Shown in pieces: positions 1-6,857 of a stretch of DNA of 11,371 nucleotides. The position numbers and the translations under genes were made by a program. This DNA is from an uncultured Lachnospiraceae bacterium. Lineage in GTDB: Bacteria > Bacillota > Clostridia > Lachnospirales > Lachnospiraceae. The notes under the pieces are model-generated. The model worked only from the letters and a program-made list of their open reading frames with translations, searched no databases and was not told the DNA's origin. Position 1 is the stretch's first letter. Each line of letters begins with the position of its first letter. The stretch lies in contig CAKRRJ010000069.1 of the NCBI GenBank assembly GCA_934394615.1, positions 1 through 11,371 on the forward strand, given 5' to 3'.

Positions 1-21
1 CCGAAAACGAGGAGGATAATT

Positions 22-279
22 ATGTTAAAGAAAACAATCACCATTGGACTTTCATCCGGACTTGAGGCAAGACCAGTTGCTATGCTGGTACAGATCGCGA
101 GCCAGTTTGACAGTCAGATCTATGTAGAGAACAACAATGCCCGCGTCAATGCGAAGAGCATTATGGGTATGATGACACTTGGCATGGGTGCTGGTGAGGA
201 GATTACCGTATCTGCGGACGGCGAGGACGAAAAGGAAGCGCTGGATAACATTGAAAAATACTTACAGGGAGAAAAGTAA
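22..279 (+). CDS. HPr-family protein, Crh-like (Glu15 replaces the active-site His)
   Basis: An 85-aa protein, the full length of HPr and Crh. HPr carries phosphate on His15 between enzyme I and the sugar-specific EIIA proteins of the PTS. Here the active-site loop reads GLEARPVAM, so residue 15 is Glu and PTS phosphotransfer should be impossible. The regulatory site is intact: AKSIMGMM places Ser46 exactly where HPr kinase/phosphorylase acts. This is the pattern of Bacillus Crh, which has Gln15 and Ser46 and acts only as a CcpA corepressor in carbon catabolite repression. I infer the same kind of role, in the cytoplasm. The start ATG 22 has AGGAGG at 10-15, six bases upstream. In many Firmicutes crh-like genes follow whiA, which would lie just off the left edge. 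Being an HPr-fold protein is near certain; the Crh-type function is inferred from residues 15 and 46. Confidence 0.9.
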   Translation: MLKKTITIGLSSGLEARPVAMLVQIASQFDSQIYVENNNARVNAKSIMGMMTLGMGAGEEITVSADGEDEKEALDNIEKYLQGEK

Positions 280-328
280 AAAGAAAACTTTCCCCGAAAG
301 TTGACTGATACAAATGAACGCAAAGCAG

Positions 329-361
329 CAGGGTGGAAATACAACGTTTCCGCCCTGTTTT
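329..361 (+). terminator. Terminator-like hairpin between the HPr/Crh-like gene and dnaE
   Basis: Bases 329-339 (CAGGGTGGAAA) pair with 347-357 (TTTCCGCCCTG), 11 pairs including one G-U, around a 7-nt loop. A short run of four T follows. This looks like a modest intrinsic terminator or attenuator that could partly uncouple dnaE from the upstream gene. A second small hairpin (286-292 with 296-302, 7 bp, CCC loop) precedes it but lacks a T tract downstream. I could not identify a promoter between this hairpin and the dnaE start, so partial read-through is plausible. The T tract is short, so termination may be weak. Confidence 0.5.
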
Positions 362-390
362 ACTGTAGAATTCAGGAAAGGGAGAAGAAC

Positions 391-2639
391 GTGGCATTTA
401 CACATTTGCATGTCCATACCGAGTACAGCCTGTTGGATGGTTCTTGTAAGATTAAGGAGCTTGCGGCGCGCGCAAAAGAGCTTGGCATGGACAGTATGGC
501 CATCACGGACCATGGCGTGATGTACGGCGTCATCGATTTTTACCGTGCGGCAAGGGAAGTGGGTATCAAGCCCATCATTGGCTGCGAGGTTTATGTGGCA
601 CCGGGATCACGCTTTGACCGGGAGAACACAAACGGCGAGGACCGCTATTATCATCTGGTCCTGCTTGCGGAAAATGATACCGGATACCACAACCTTATGA
701 AGATCGTGTCCAAGGGCTTTGTGGATGGCTTCTATTATAAACCCCGTGTGGATTATGAGGTGCTTGAGACGTACCACGAGGGCGTGATCGCGCTGAGTGC
801 CTGCCTGGCGGGTGAGGTGCAGCGCTACCTTGCGCGCGGCATGTACGAGGAGGCCTGTAAATCGGCCCGGCATTACGAGCAGATTTTCGGAAAGGGCAAT
901 TTCTTTTTAGAGCTTCAGGACCACGGCATTCCGACCCAGAAGACCGTAAACCAGGGGCTTATGCGCATGAGCCGGGAACTCTCCATGGATCTGGTGGCAA
1001 CGAATGATATCCACTATATTCTGGCGGAGGATGCGGCACCGCACGACATTCTCTTATGCATCCAGACGGGCAAGAAAGTGACAGATGAGAACCGCATGCG
1101 CTATGAGGGCGGCCAGTATTACGTAAAGTCGGAGGAGGAGATGCGGGCTCTGTTTCCGTACGCCCAGGAGGCCATCGACAACACGCACAAGATTGCGGAG
1201 CGCTGCAACGTGGAGATTGAGTTCGGTGTGACAAAACTTCCGAAGTACGAGGTGCCGGAAGGCTATGATTCCTGGAGTTACTTAAACAAACTGTGCCAGG
1301 ACGGCATGGCGAAGCGTTACCCGGATGATGACGGGACCTTACAGGAGCGTCTCAACTATGAGCTTGGCGTCATCCACAACATGGGATACGTCGATTACTT
1401 CCTGATCGTGTGGGACTTCATTCATTTCGCCCGCTCGCATGACATCATGGTAGGGCCGGGGCGTGGTTCCGCGGCAGGAAGCATTGTTTCCTACTGCCTG
1501 GAGATCACCAACATTGATCCGGTGCGCTACGACCTGCTGTTTGAGCGTTTCTTAAACCCGGAGCGCGTTTCCATGCCGGATATCGATATTGACTTCTGCT
1601 TCGAACGCAGACAGGAGGTCATCGACTACGTGGTGGAAAAATACGGCAAGGAACAGGTCGTGCAGATCGTCACATTCGGTACGCTGGCGGCAAAAGGCGT
1701 CGTGCGCGATGTAGGACGCGTCCTGGACCTTCCCTATGCCCGCTGTGACGCCATCGCGAAGACGATCCCGGGTGACCTTGGCATGACGCTCGACAAGGCA
1801 TTAAAACAGAGTCCGGACCTCAGAGAGGCATACCAGAATGATGATGAGGTGCGCTACCTCATCGACATGGCAAAGCGCCTGGAGGGACTTCCAAGGCACA
1901 CGTCCATGCATGCGGCAGGCGTCGTGATCGGCCAGCGTGCCATGGATGAGTTTGTTCCGCTTTCCCGCGCGTCGGACGGAACCATCACCACCCAGTTTAC
2001 CATGACGACGCTGGAAGAACTCGGACTGCTCAAGATGGATTTCCTGGGCCTTCGCACCCTGACGGTCATCCAGAATGCGGTGCGTCAGGCGGAGGAGAAC
2101 TATGGGGTTCATCTCGTGATGGAAGAAATCGACTACAACGACAAAGAGGTTCTGGCCTCCATCGGCACCGGAAAGTGCGATGGCATCTTCCAGCTCGAGA
2201 GTTCCGGCATGAAGAGCTTCATGAAGGAGCTGCGCCCGGAGAACCTGGAAGACATTATCGCGGGTATTTCCCTGTACCGTCCAGGCCCGATGGATTTCAT
2301 TCCGCGCTATTTAAAAGGAAAGAACGACAAGGCTTCCATCACTTATGAATGCCCGCAGCTGGAACACATTCTGGGACCGACCTACGGCTGTATCGTGTAC
2401 CAGGAGCAGGTTATGCAGATCGTGCGTGACCTTGCGGGTTATACCATGGGCCGAAGCGACCTGGTGCGCCGTGCCATGTCCAAGAAGAAAACGGCAGTCA
2501 TGGAGAAGGAGCGCCAGAACTTCGTGTACGGCAACCCGGAGGAGAACGTAAAAGGCTGCATCGCGAACGGCATCGATGAGAAGACGGCAAACCACATCTA
2601 CGACGAGATGATCGATTTCGCGAAGTACGCGTTTAACAA
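391..2639 (+). CDS. dnaE: DNA polymerase III subunit alpha (DnaE), exon 1, codons 1-749 plus two bases
   Basis: This is the N-terminal two thirds of the replicative polymerase DnaE, which extends DNA at the fork; in Firmicutes it works alongside PolC. The PHP domain comes first, with HLHVHTEYSLLDG (His7, His9), TDH (Asp40, His41) and GCE (Glu66), so its metal-binding residues look retained. The palm carries the catalytic aspartates in PDIDIDF (Asp397, Asp399, Asp401) and KMDFLGLRT (Asp550). I chose GTG 391 because GGAG lies at 381-384, six bases upstream, and because the protein then begins MAFTHLHVHTEYS as in relatives. An in-frame start at 301 would add 30 unrelated residues and translate the terminator hairpin. 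The exon ends two bases into codon 750, where a group II intron begins. If unspliced, the frame runs on for eight foreign residues after Lys750 and stops at 2667, giving a 758-aa truncated protein. Joined with exon 2 the protein is 1155 aa, a normal DnaE length. Confidence 0.95.
2626..2639 (+). other. Intron-binding sites IBS2 (candidate) and IBS1 in dnaE exon 1
   Basis: The last six exon bases, 2634-2639 (TAACAA), are the exact complement of TTGTTA at 3089-3094 inside the intron, as expected for an IBS1-EBS1 guide pairing. A weaker IBS2 candidate is 2626-2631 (TACGCG), which can pair with CGTGTG at 2909-2914 using two G-U pairs. IBS1 is well supported because it agrees with the splice point deduced from the dnaE reading frame. 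IBS2 is tentative: its partner is about 180 bases from EBS1 and the match relies on wobbles. Confidence 0.6.
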
Positions 2640-3396
2640 GTGTTCGACTCGTTCCAGCTTTAAATAAACAAAGAGCTGGCACACTCTGACAGATCTAATC
2701 TAAAAAGTAGAAATCATCAGAGCTGGAGAACTGATAACTCGACAGAACGGAATGACGAAGTAACGCCCTGAAACGTTCTACCTAATACTCCGACGGGCTG
2801 TATAAGACGAAAGTCTAACAGTTTGAAGTTCGGTGAAGTCGGCAGAAGTCGGCCTAAACCAAATAGCATTCGCTAGTAGCATTGGTATAAAAGTGGCTAG
2901 AGCCCGCCCGTGTGAATTGGATGTGAAAGGCATGGTCAGCGATATGCCGGGGTCTATAAAATACCTATGGCGAGAATGTCGTGGCATCTACACGGCTGAC
3001 GAACCAGCGAATTTAAGAGTCTAAATGAAGCTTGCTGGGAAACCAGTAAGGACGCAGAAGCGTCGTTAGTGTGGTCAAGTAAGAATTTTTGTTATGAAAG
3101 ACCATACAGTGTTACAGGCACTGTCAAGCTAACAGGATCAGAGCTAGGCGCCTAAGGGTATATATGTACAGATAGAGTTATTGGTACGAGGAAAGGTATC
3201 AGAGATGCGATTTTGTATCTAGGATGACGAAGAATAATAAGCATCCGAACTGGTGCTGAAAAGTAGAGATCGCACCTAGGAAGTTCCTGTAATGGGAATG
3301 GAGGAATGGTCTCAAGCCGGAAATAGAATAATAGGAATATCGAATCTACAACAAGGATTCCGAGTAAGACCAAAAAGTCACTCAATCTATATAATA
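2640..3396 (+). ncRNA. Group II intron ribozyme, 5' half (domain I through the start of domain IV)
   Basis: These roughly 760 bases have no convincing gene and are rich in stems, as expected for the catalytic scaffold. Examples: CCAGCT (2655-2660) with AGCTGG near 2674-2679, close to the 5' end; CTTGCTGG at 3029-3036 with CCAGTAAG at 3041-3048, closed by a GAAA tetraloop; GACGC and GCGTC (3051-3064) around an AGAA loop; and the 8-bp stem carrying EBS1 at 3069-3107. A 63-codon open frame at 2833-3024 crosses these structures, lacks a ribosome binding site and resembles nothing I know, so I treat it as chance. Domains I, II and III cannot be delimited precisely without folding. Confidence 0.75.
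3069..3107 (+). other. EBS1 hairpin of the group II intron
   Basis: GTGTGGTC (3069-3076) pairs with GACCATAC (3100-3107), 8 bp with one G-U, presenting a 23-nt loop. The loop holds TTGTTA (3089-3094), fully complementary to the last six bases of dnaE exon 1. The preceding base T3088 can pair with A5515, the first base of exon 2. Having the guide sequence in a terminal loop is the expected arrangement for EBS1, the element that sets the intron's DNA target. This is base-pairing logic only, without a full fold. Confidence 0.7.
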
Positions 3397-3412
3397 GAGG
3401 AGGTGATGCCTT

Positions 3413-5326
3413 GTGCCTACCGTGAAAGACAAAAGTAACGTTGTAGAAAATATAAGACACTCCGAATACTACGATATGCAGGGAACCTTTGATACTCTCT
3501 ACAAAGAGAGTCAAAATGGTACAGTATTTGATAACCTAATGGACATTATCTTATCAAAGGAAAATATCCTACTTGCCTATAGAAATATTAAAGCAAATAA
3601 AGGAAGTCAAACACCCGGCACAGACAAGCTCACAATGAAGGACATCGGAAACCTGCCAACAAATGAGGTAGTGGAACGAGTCAGATTTATAATGAGCGGT
3701 AGTAAACACGGATACAGACCAAAACCGGTCAGAAGAAAAGAAATTCCAAAGCCAAACGGAAAAACCAGACCGCTAGGCATCCCATGTATATGGGACAGAT
3801 TAGTGCAACAATGCATTAAACAAATATTAGAACCAATATGTGAAGCTAAGTTTTCCAAAAACAGTTATGGCTTTAGACCAAACAGATGCGTGGAACATGC
3901 AATAGCAGAAACACACAGACTGATGCAAAAGTCAAAATTAGGATATGCAGTTGAATTTGATATCAAAGGCTTTTTTGATAACGTAGATCACCAAAAACTA
4001 ATTAGACAGATATGGGCTATTGGCATACACGACAAAAGACTGATATTCATAATAAAAAGAATTCTGAAAGCACCAATAAGGCTGCCGAATGGAGATACAA
4101 TTCAACCCACCAAGGGAACTCCGCAAGGAGGAATAATATCCCCAATATTAGCTAACATTGTGCTCAATGAACTCGACCACTGGATTGATAGTCAATGGCT
4201 GGACTTTCCAGCAATTAACAATTTCAACCTTCCACATAATAAACAAGGTAAACTAATCAAATCAAATGCATATGCAGCGCTAAGAAAAACAAACCTCAAA
4301 GAGATGTATATCATAAGATATGCAGATGACTTCAGAATTTTCTGTAGAAACTATGAGGATGCAAAATGCGTTAAAGAAGCAGTGACTCAATGGCTAATGC
4401 AGCGATTGAAATTGGAAGTATCAGAAGAGAAAACCAAAATAACGAATCTGAGACGCGAATATATGGAATTTCTCGGTTTCAAACTGAAACTATATGACAA
4501 AGGAAATGGCTGGAAAGTCAAATCTCATGTAAGCGACAAAAAACTAAAAAGTGTAAACAAAGAGTTGAAGCATCAGTTCGCTAAAATAGCACATGCAAAG
4601 AACAAACAGCACACCACATCGATAGTACGAAAATATAACTCGATGGTGCTAGGAATTCAGAATTACTATAATATAGCGACTGATATATGTAAGGATTTCA
4701 GAATAATACAGCATCAAATAGATGTTGTAGCAAAGTCTAAGTTACACGCTAAAAACAGCAGAAAAAGTAAGCTGGGCAAAAGCGGACGAACGTTGACAGT
4801 GTTCGAAAAGGAAAAATATGGGCAATCTAGGACAATGAGATACATCAAAGCCAGTGGAGAGCCAATATACCCAATAGGATATGTTAAACCAAAGCCGCCA
4901 ATCTCCAAAGCCGAAAAAGTATGTGCGTATACGCAAAAAGGGAGAAAAGGTCTACATGATAATCTACGAATAGACATGAATATCCTAATAAACCTAATGA
5001 GAAATCCAAGCATCAACAGGAGTGCAGAATTTAACGACAACAAGCTGTCATTATATTCGGCACAAAAAGGTAAATGTGCAATAACGCAAAGAGTCTTCTG
5101 CTCAACAGAAGAAATCCATTGCCATCACAAAATCCCAAGGGAGTTGGGCGGAACAGATAAATACCAAAATCTAACGTTGGTGTTAGAACCGGTACATAAG
5201 CTGATACATGCGAAATCCCAAGAAACAATTGACAAATACCTCAAAACGCTTCAACTTACAAAAGCACAACTAGTCAAAGTCAACAGATACAGAGAAATGG
5301 CTGGCAACGAGCCTATCGTAGCATAA
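3413..5326 (+). CDS. ltrA: Group II intron-encoded protein: reverse transcriptase/maturase with HNH endonuclease
   Basis: A 637-aa multifunctional protein that helps fold the intron RNA for splicing and drives its retromobility. In order: RT0/RT1 (about 30-100, including RRKEIPKPNGKTRPLGIP), RT2 (YGFRPNR), RT3 with Asp183 (EFDIKGFFDN), RT4 (GTPQGGIISPILANI), RT5 YADD at 303-306 (Asp305 and Asp306, completing the catalytic triad), RT6-7 (EEKTKI, EFLGFKLK), then the maturase thumb domain X (about 390-440, containing YNSMVLGIQNYYNIA). The C-terminus is an HNH endonuclease: Cys555, Cys563, CHH at 570-572, Asn586 and His595. It would cut the second target strand to prime reverse transcription. All catalytic residues appear intact, so it looks functional. 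The start is GTG 3413 with AGAGGAGGTG at 3396-3405; it lies in domain IV as usual. Codon use (ATA, AGA, A-ending) differs sharply from dnaE. The symbol follows the lactococcal prototype. Confidence 0.95.
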   Translation: MPTVKDKSNVVENIRHSEYYDMQGTFDTLYKESQNGTVFDNLMDIILSKENILLAYRNIKANKGSQTPGTDKLTMKDIGNLPTNEVVERVRFIMSGSKHGYRPKPVRRKEIPKPNGKTRPLGIPCIWDRLVQQCIKQILEPICEAKFSKNSYGFRPNRCVEHAIAETHRLMQKSKLGYAVEFDIKGFFDNVDHQKLIRQIWAIGIHDKRLIFIIKRILKAPIRLPNGDTIQPTKGTPQGGIISPILANIVLNELDHWIDSQWLDFPAINNFNLPHNKQGKLIKSNAYAALRKTNLKEMYIIRYADDFRIFCRNYEDAKCVKEAVTQWLMQRLKLEVSEEKTKITNLRREYMEFLGFKLKLYDKGNGWKVKSHVSDKKLKSVNKELKHQFAKIAHAKNKQHTTSIVRKYNSMVLGIQNYYNIATDICKDFRIIQHQIDVVAKSKLHAKNSRKSKLGKSGRTLTVFEKEKYGQSRTMRYIKASGEPIYPIGYVKPKPPISKAEKVCAYTQKGRKGLHDNLRIDMNILINLMRNPSINRSAEFNDNKLSLYSAQKGKCAITQRVFCSTEEIHCHHKIPRELGGTDKYQNLTLVLEPVHKLIHAKSQETIDKYLKTLQLTKAQLVKVNRYREMAGNEPIVA

Positions 5327-5373
5327 CAGCGAATAACTAAGCCGTTCAAACAAGGTGATTCGTTAATTCCTAT

Positions 5374-5413
5374 ACCAATGTGTTAATTTCGCCGCGGTAC
5401 TAGTCACATTGGT
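5374..5413 (+). other. 9-bp hairpin after the maturase gene (3' part of domain IV)
   Basis: ACCAATGTG (5374-5382) pairs perfectly with CACATTGGT (5405-5413). It lies between the maturase stop codon and domain V and has no T tract behind it, so it is more likely part of the domain IV fold than a terminator. Confidence 0.55.
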
Positions 5414-5431
5414 TCAATTCTAATTTCGGTG

Positions 5432-5514
5432 GAGCGCCGGATGCGCTGAAAGGCGCATGTCCGGTGCGGATCGGGGGAAAATCTGGAGACAACTTCAAAG
5501 GATTACCTATCGAT
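5432..5514 (+). ncRNA. Group II intron domains V and VI
   Basis: Domain V, the catalytic heart of the ribozyme, is clear at 5432-5467. It has the AGC triad at 5433-5435, a lower stem CCGG (5437-5440 with 5461-5464), the characteristic two-base bulge (G5459, T5460), and an upper stem ATGCGCT/GGCGCAT (5441-5447 with 5452-5458) capped by a GAAA tetraloop. Domain VI follows to 5514; AATC (near 5480-5483) can pair with GATT (5501-5504), leaving A5505 as the candidate bulged branch-point adenosine. That A is nine bases from the inferred 3' end, slightly more than the usual seven or eight, so the domain VI pairing or the branch residue is less certain than domain V. Confidence 0.88.
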
Positions 5515-6733
5515 ATCACACGCGGCCTGCTACGCGGTGGTCGCATATCAGACAGCGTATTTGAAATACTATTACCCGAAGGAATTTTTCGCGGCGCTCA
5601 TGACTTCGGTCATGGATAACGTGAACAAGGTGTCGGAGTATATCCTGACCTGCCGCCAGATGGGCATCCGCATCCTGCCGCCGGATATCAACGAGGGACA
5701 GAGCGGATTCTCCGTTTCGGGTGACGCGATCCGCTACGGCCTGTCTGCTATCAAGAGCATTGGCCGCAATGTGGTGGACGAGATCATCCGGGAGCGAAAA
5801 AACAACGGACTGTTTACAGCGCTCGATGATTTTGTAGAGCGCATGGGCGGACGCGAGGTGAACAAGCGGACACTGGAAAACTTTATCAAGTCCGGTGCCA
5901 TGGACACCCTGCCGGGCAACCGCAGGCAGAAGACCATGGTGGCGCCGGAGATGCTGGACCAGAAGACCAAAGACCGCAAAAACGTGCTGGAAGGCCAGCT
6001 TAGCCTCTTCGACTTTGCCGGGGAGGAGGAGAAAAAGCAGTATCAGATCACCATGCCGGATGTGCCGGAGTTCCCGAAAGAGGAGCTGCTTGCGTTCGAG
6101 AAGGAAATCCTCGGCATTTACATCAGCGGGCATCCGATGGATGAGTACCTGGAAACCTGGAAGAACAGCATTACCGCGAAGACAAGCGACTTCATGGTCG
6201 AGGAAGAGAGCGGAAAAGCGCTGGTGGAGGATGGTTCCCGCGCCACCATCGGCGGCATGATCACCGCAAAGACCGTCAAGCTCACCAGAAACGGACAGCA
6301 GATGGCGTTCGTTACCGTGGAGGATATGGTGGGCTCTGTAGAGGTCATTGTGTTCCCAAGAGATTATGAGAGCAAGCGGAATCTGTTAAATGAGGATGCC
6401 AAGGTGTTTATCACCGGAAGAGTATCGGTCGGGGATGATCCGGTCGGCAGGCTCATCTGCGAGCAGGTGATCCCGTTTGAGGAAGTACCAAAGGATCTGT
6501 GGCTGAAATTTGCCGACAAGGCGCAGTACGATGCTCTGTGGACGGCTGCGGCGGAAACGCTGAAACTGTCGGACGGGCATGACCGCGTGATCATCTATCT
6601 GGAAAAAGAGCGGGCAAAAAAGGTGCTTCCGGCCAACTGGCAGGTAGCGGCAACGGCAGAGGTTATCCGTAAGCTCGGGGAACTGCTTGGTGAAAATAAT
6701 GTCAAACTTGTGGAAAAAGGATTGAAAAGATAA
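5515..6733 (+). CDS. dnaE: DNA polymerase III subunit alpha (DnaE), exon 2, last base of codon 750 to stop
   Basis: The C-terminal third of DnaE resumes at A5515, which completes codon 750 (AAA, Lys), followed by SHAACYAVVAYQTAYLKYYYPKEF, the conserved fingers segment. Next come the helix-hairpin-helix region (about 826-877), a clamp-binding motif QLSLF at 911-915 that should dock the polymerase on the beta sliding clamp, and an OB-fold (about 992-1075) for single-stranded DNA. The stop is TAA 6731-6733. This exon has no ribosome binding site or credible start of its own: the GTG at 5537 is simply a valine codon inside the conserved motif. It is therefore expressed only from spliced RNA. A naive annotation would call it a separate 398-aa or truncated polymerase gene, or a pseudogene. 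Composition and codon use match exon 1, not the intron. Confidence 0.94.
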
Positions 6734-6750
6734 GCAAAATGTTTTAGAAT
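6722..6750 (+). promoter_or_regulatory. Candidate SigA promoter for pfkA
   Basis: TTGAAA (6722-6727), a 17-bp spacer and TAGAAT (6745-6750) give a good match to the SigA consensus. The -35 box overlaps the last codons of dnaE and the -10 sits just past its stop. Transcription would start near 6757, leaving a leader of about 100 nt before pfkA. Read-through from dnaE is also possible because I see no U-tailed terminator between the two genes. Confidence 0.45.
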
Positions 6751-6758
6751 ACATTTTG
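6735..6758 (+). repeat. Perfect inverted repeat over the pfkA -10 box
   Basis: CAAAATGT (6735-6742) and ACATTTTG (6751-6758) are perfect 8-base inverted repeats around an 8-base centre that contains the candidate -10 hexamer. The arm centres are 16 bp apart. It could be an operator for a dimeric repressor controlling pfkA, or an RNA hairpin at the 3' end of the dnaE message. The absence of a following T tract argues against an intrinsic terminator. Confidence 0.5.
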
Positions 6759-6857
6759 TATGAAAAAAAGTGCATTTGACTGAATTTAAGAAATAAAAAA
6801 ATGGGATGGTGAATGGGTATAGGTCATTTCACCGGAAGATGACAGGAGGAGACAACT

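Larger units (their letters stand above)
2640..5514 (+). mobile_element. Group II intron inserted in dnaE (complete, with encoded maturase)
   Basis: A 2875-bp self-splicing retroelement in sense orientation within dnaE. Group II introns excise as lariats from RNA and move by reverse splicing into DNA followed by reverse transcription. It begins GTGTTCGAC, compatible with the GUGYG-type 5' end, and ends in AT, compatible with the AY 3' end. Inside are the ribozyme 5' half, an RT-maturase-HNH gene, a hairpin, domain V and domain VI. The boundaries rest on three agreeing signals: the spliced message reads AAC AAA TCA CAC (Asn-Lys-Ser-His), restoring the conserved DnaE segment; IBS1 pairs perfectly with EBS1; and T3088, just 5' of EBS1, can pair with A5515, the first base of the 3' exon (delta contact). 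The element is visibly A-rich compared with the flanking host DNA, a sign of horizontal arrival. The HNH domain argues against class IIC; I cannot fix the subclass by eye. A shift of two bases (start 2642, end 5516) also keeps the frame but fits the 5' consensus and IBS1 less well. Confidence 0.93.

Noticed and set aside
22..279. Calling this gene ptsH, a normal PTS phosphocarrier
   Set aside because: The obligatory phospho-acceptor His15 is Glu.
301..330. TTGACT at 301 as a dnaE promoter -35 box
   Set aside because: The position 17 bases downstream reads AGCAGC-like sequence, not a -10 box.
301..390. In-frame upstream start for dnaE at 301, adding 30 residues
   Set aside because: It would translate through the hairpin at 329-361, lacks a ribosome binding site, and the extra residues do not resemble DnaE; GTG 391 has a good site and the conserved N-terminus.
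3413..5326. Reverse transcriptase as part of a diversity-generating retroelement, retron or CRISPR-associated RT
   Set aside because: Domain X, an HNH endonuclease and ribozyme domains V/VI surround it, and there is no template/variable repeat pair or CRISPR array.
2640..5514. The interruption of dnaE as an intein
   Set aside because: The reading frame stops at 2667, there is no Cys/Ser start or His-Asn end motif, and the insert contains RNA domain V and a maturase, which define a group II intron.
5516..6133. Antisense open frame of 205 codons opposite dnaE exon 2
   Set aside because: It overlaps well-supported conserved coding sequence on the other strand and has no recognisable motifs.
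391..6733. dnaE as a disrupted pseudogene
   Set aside because: Removal of the intron gives a complete 1155-aa protein with all motifs and no other frameshift or stop.
6776..6804. A second pfkA promoter from TTGACT at 6776
   Set aside because: No acceptable -10 hexamer lies 16-18 bases downstream.
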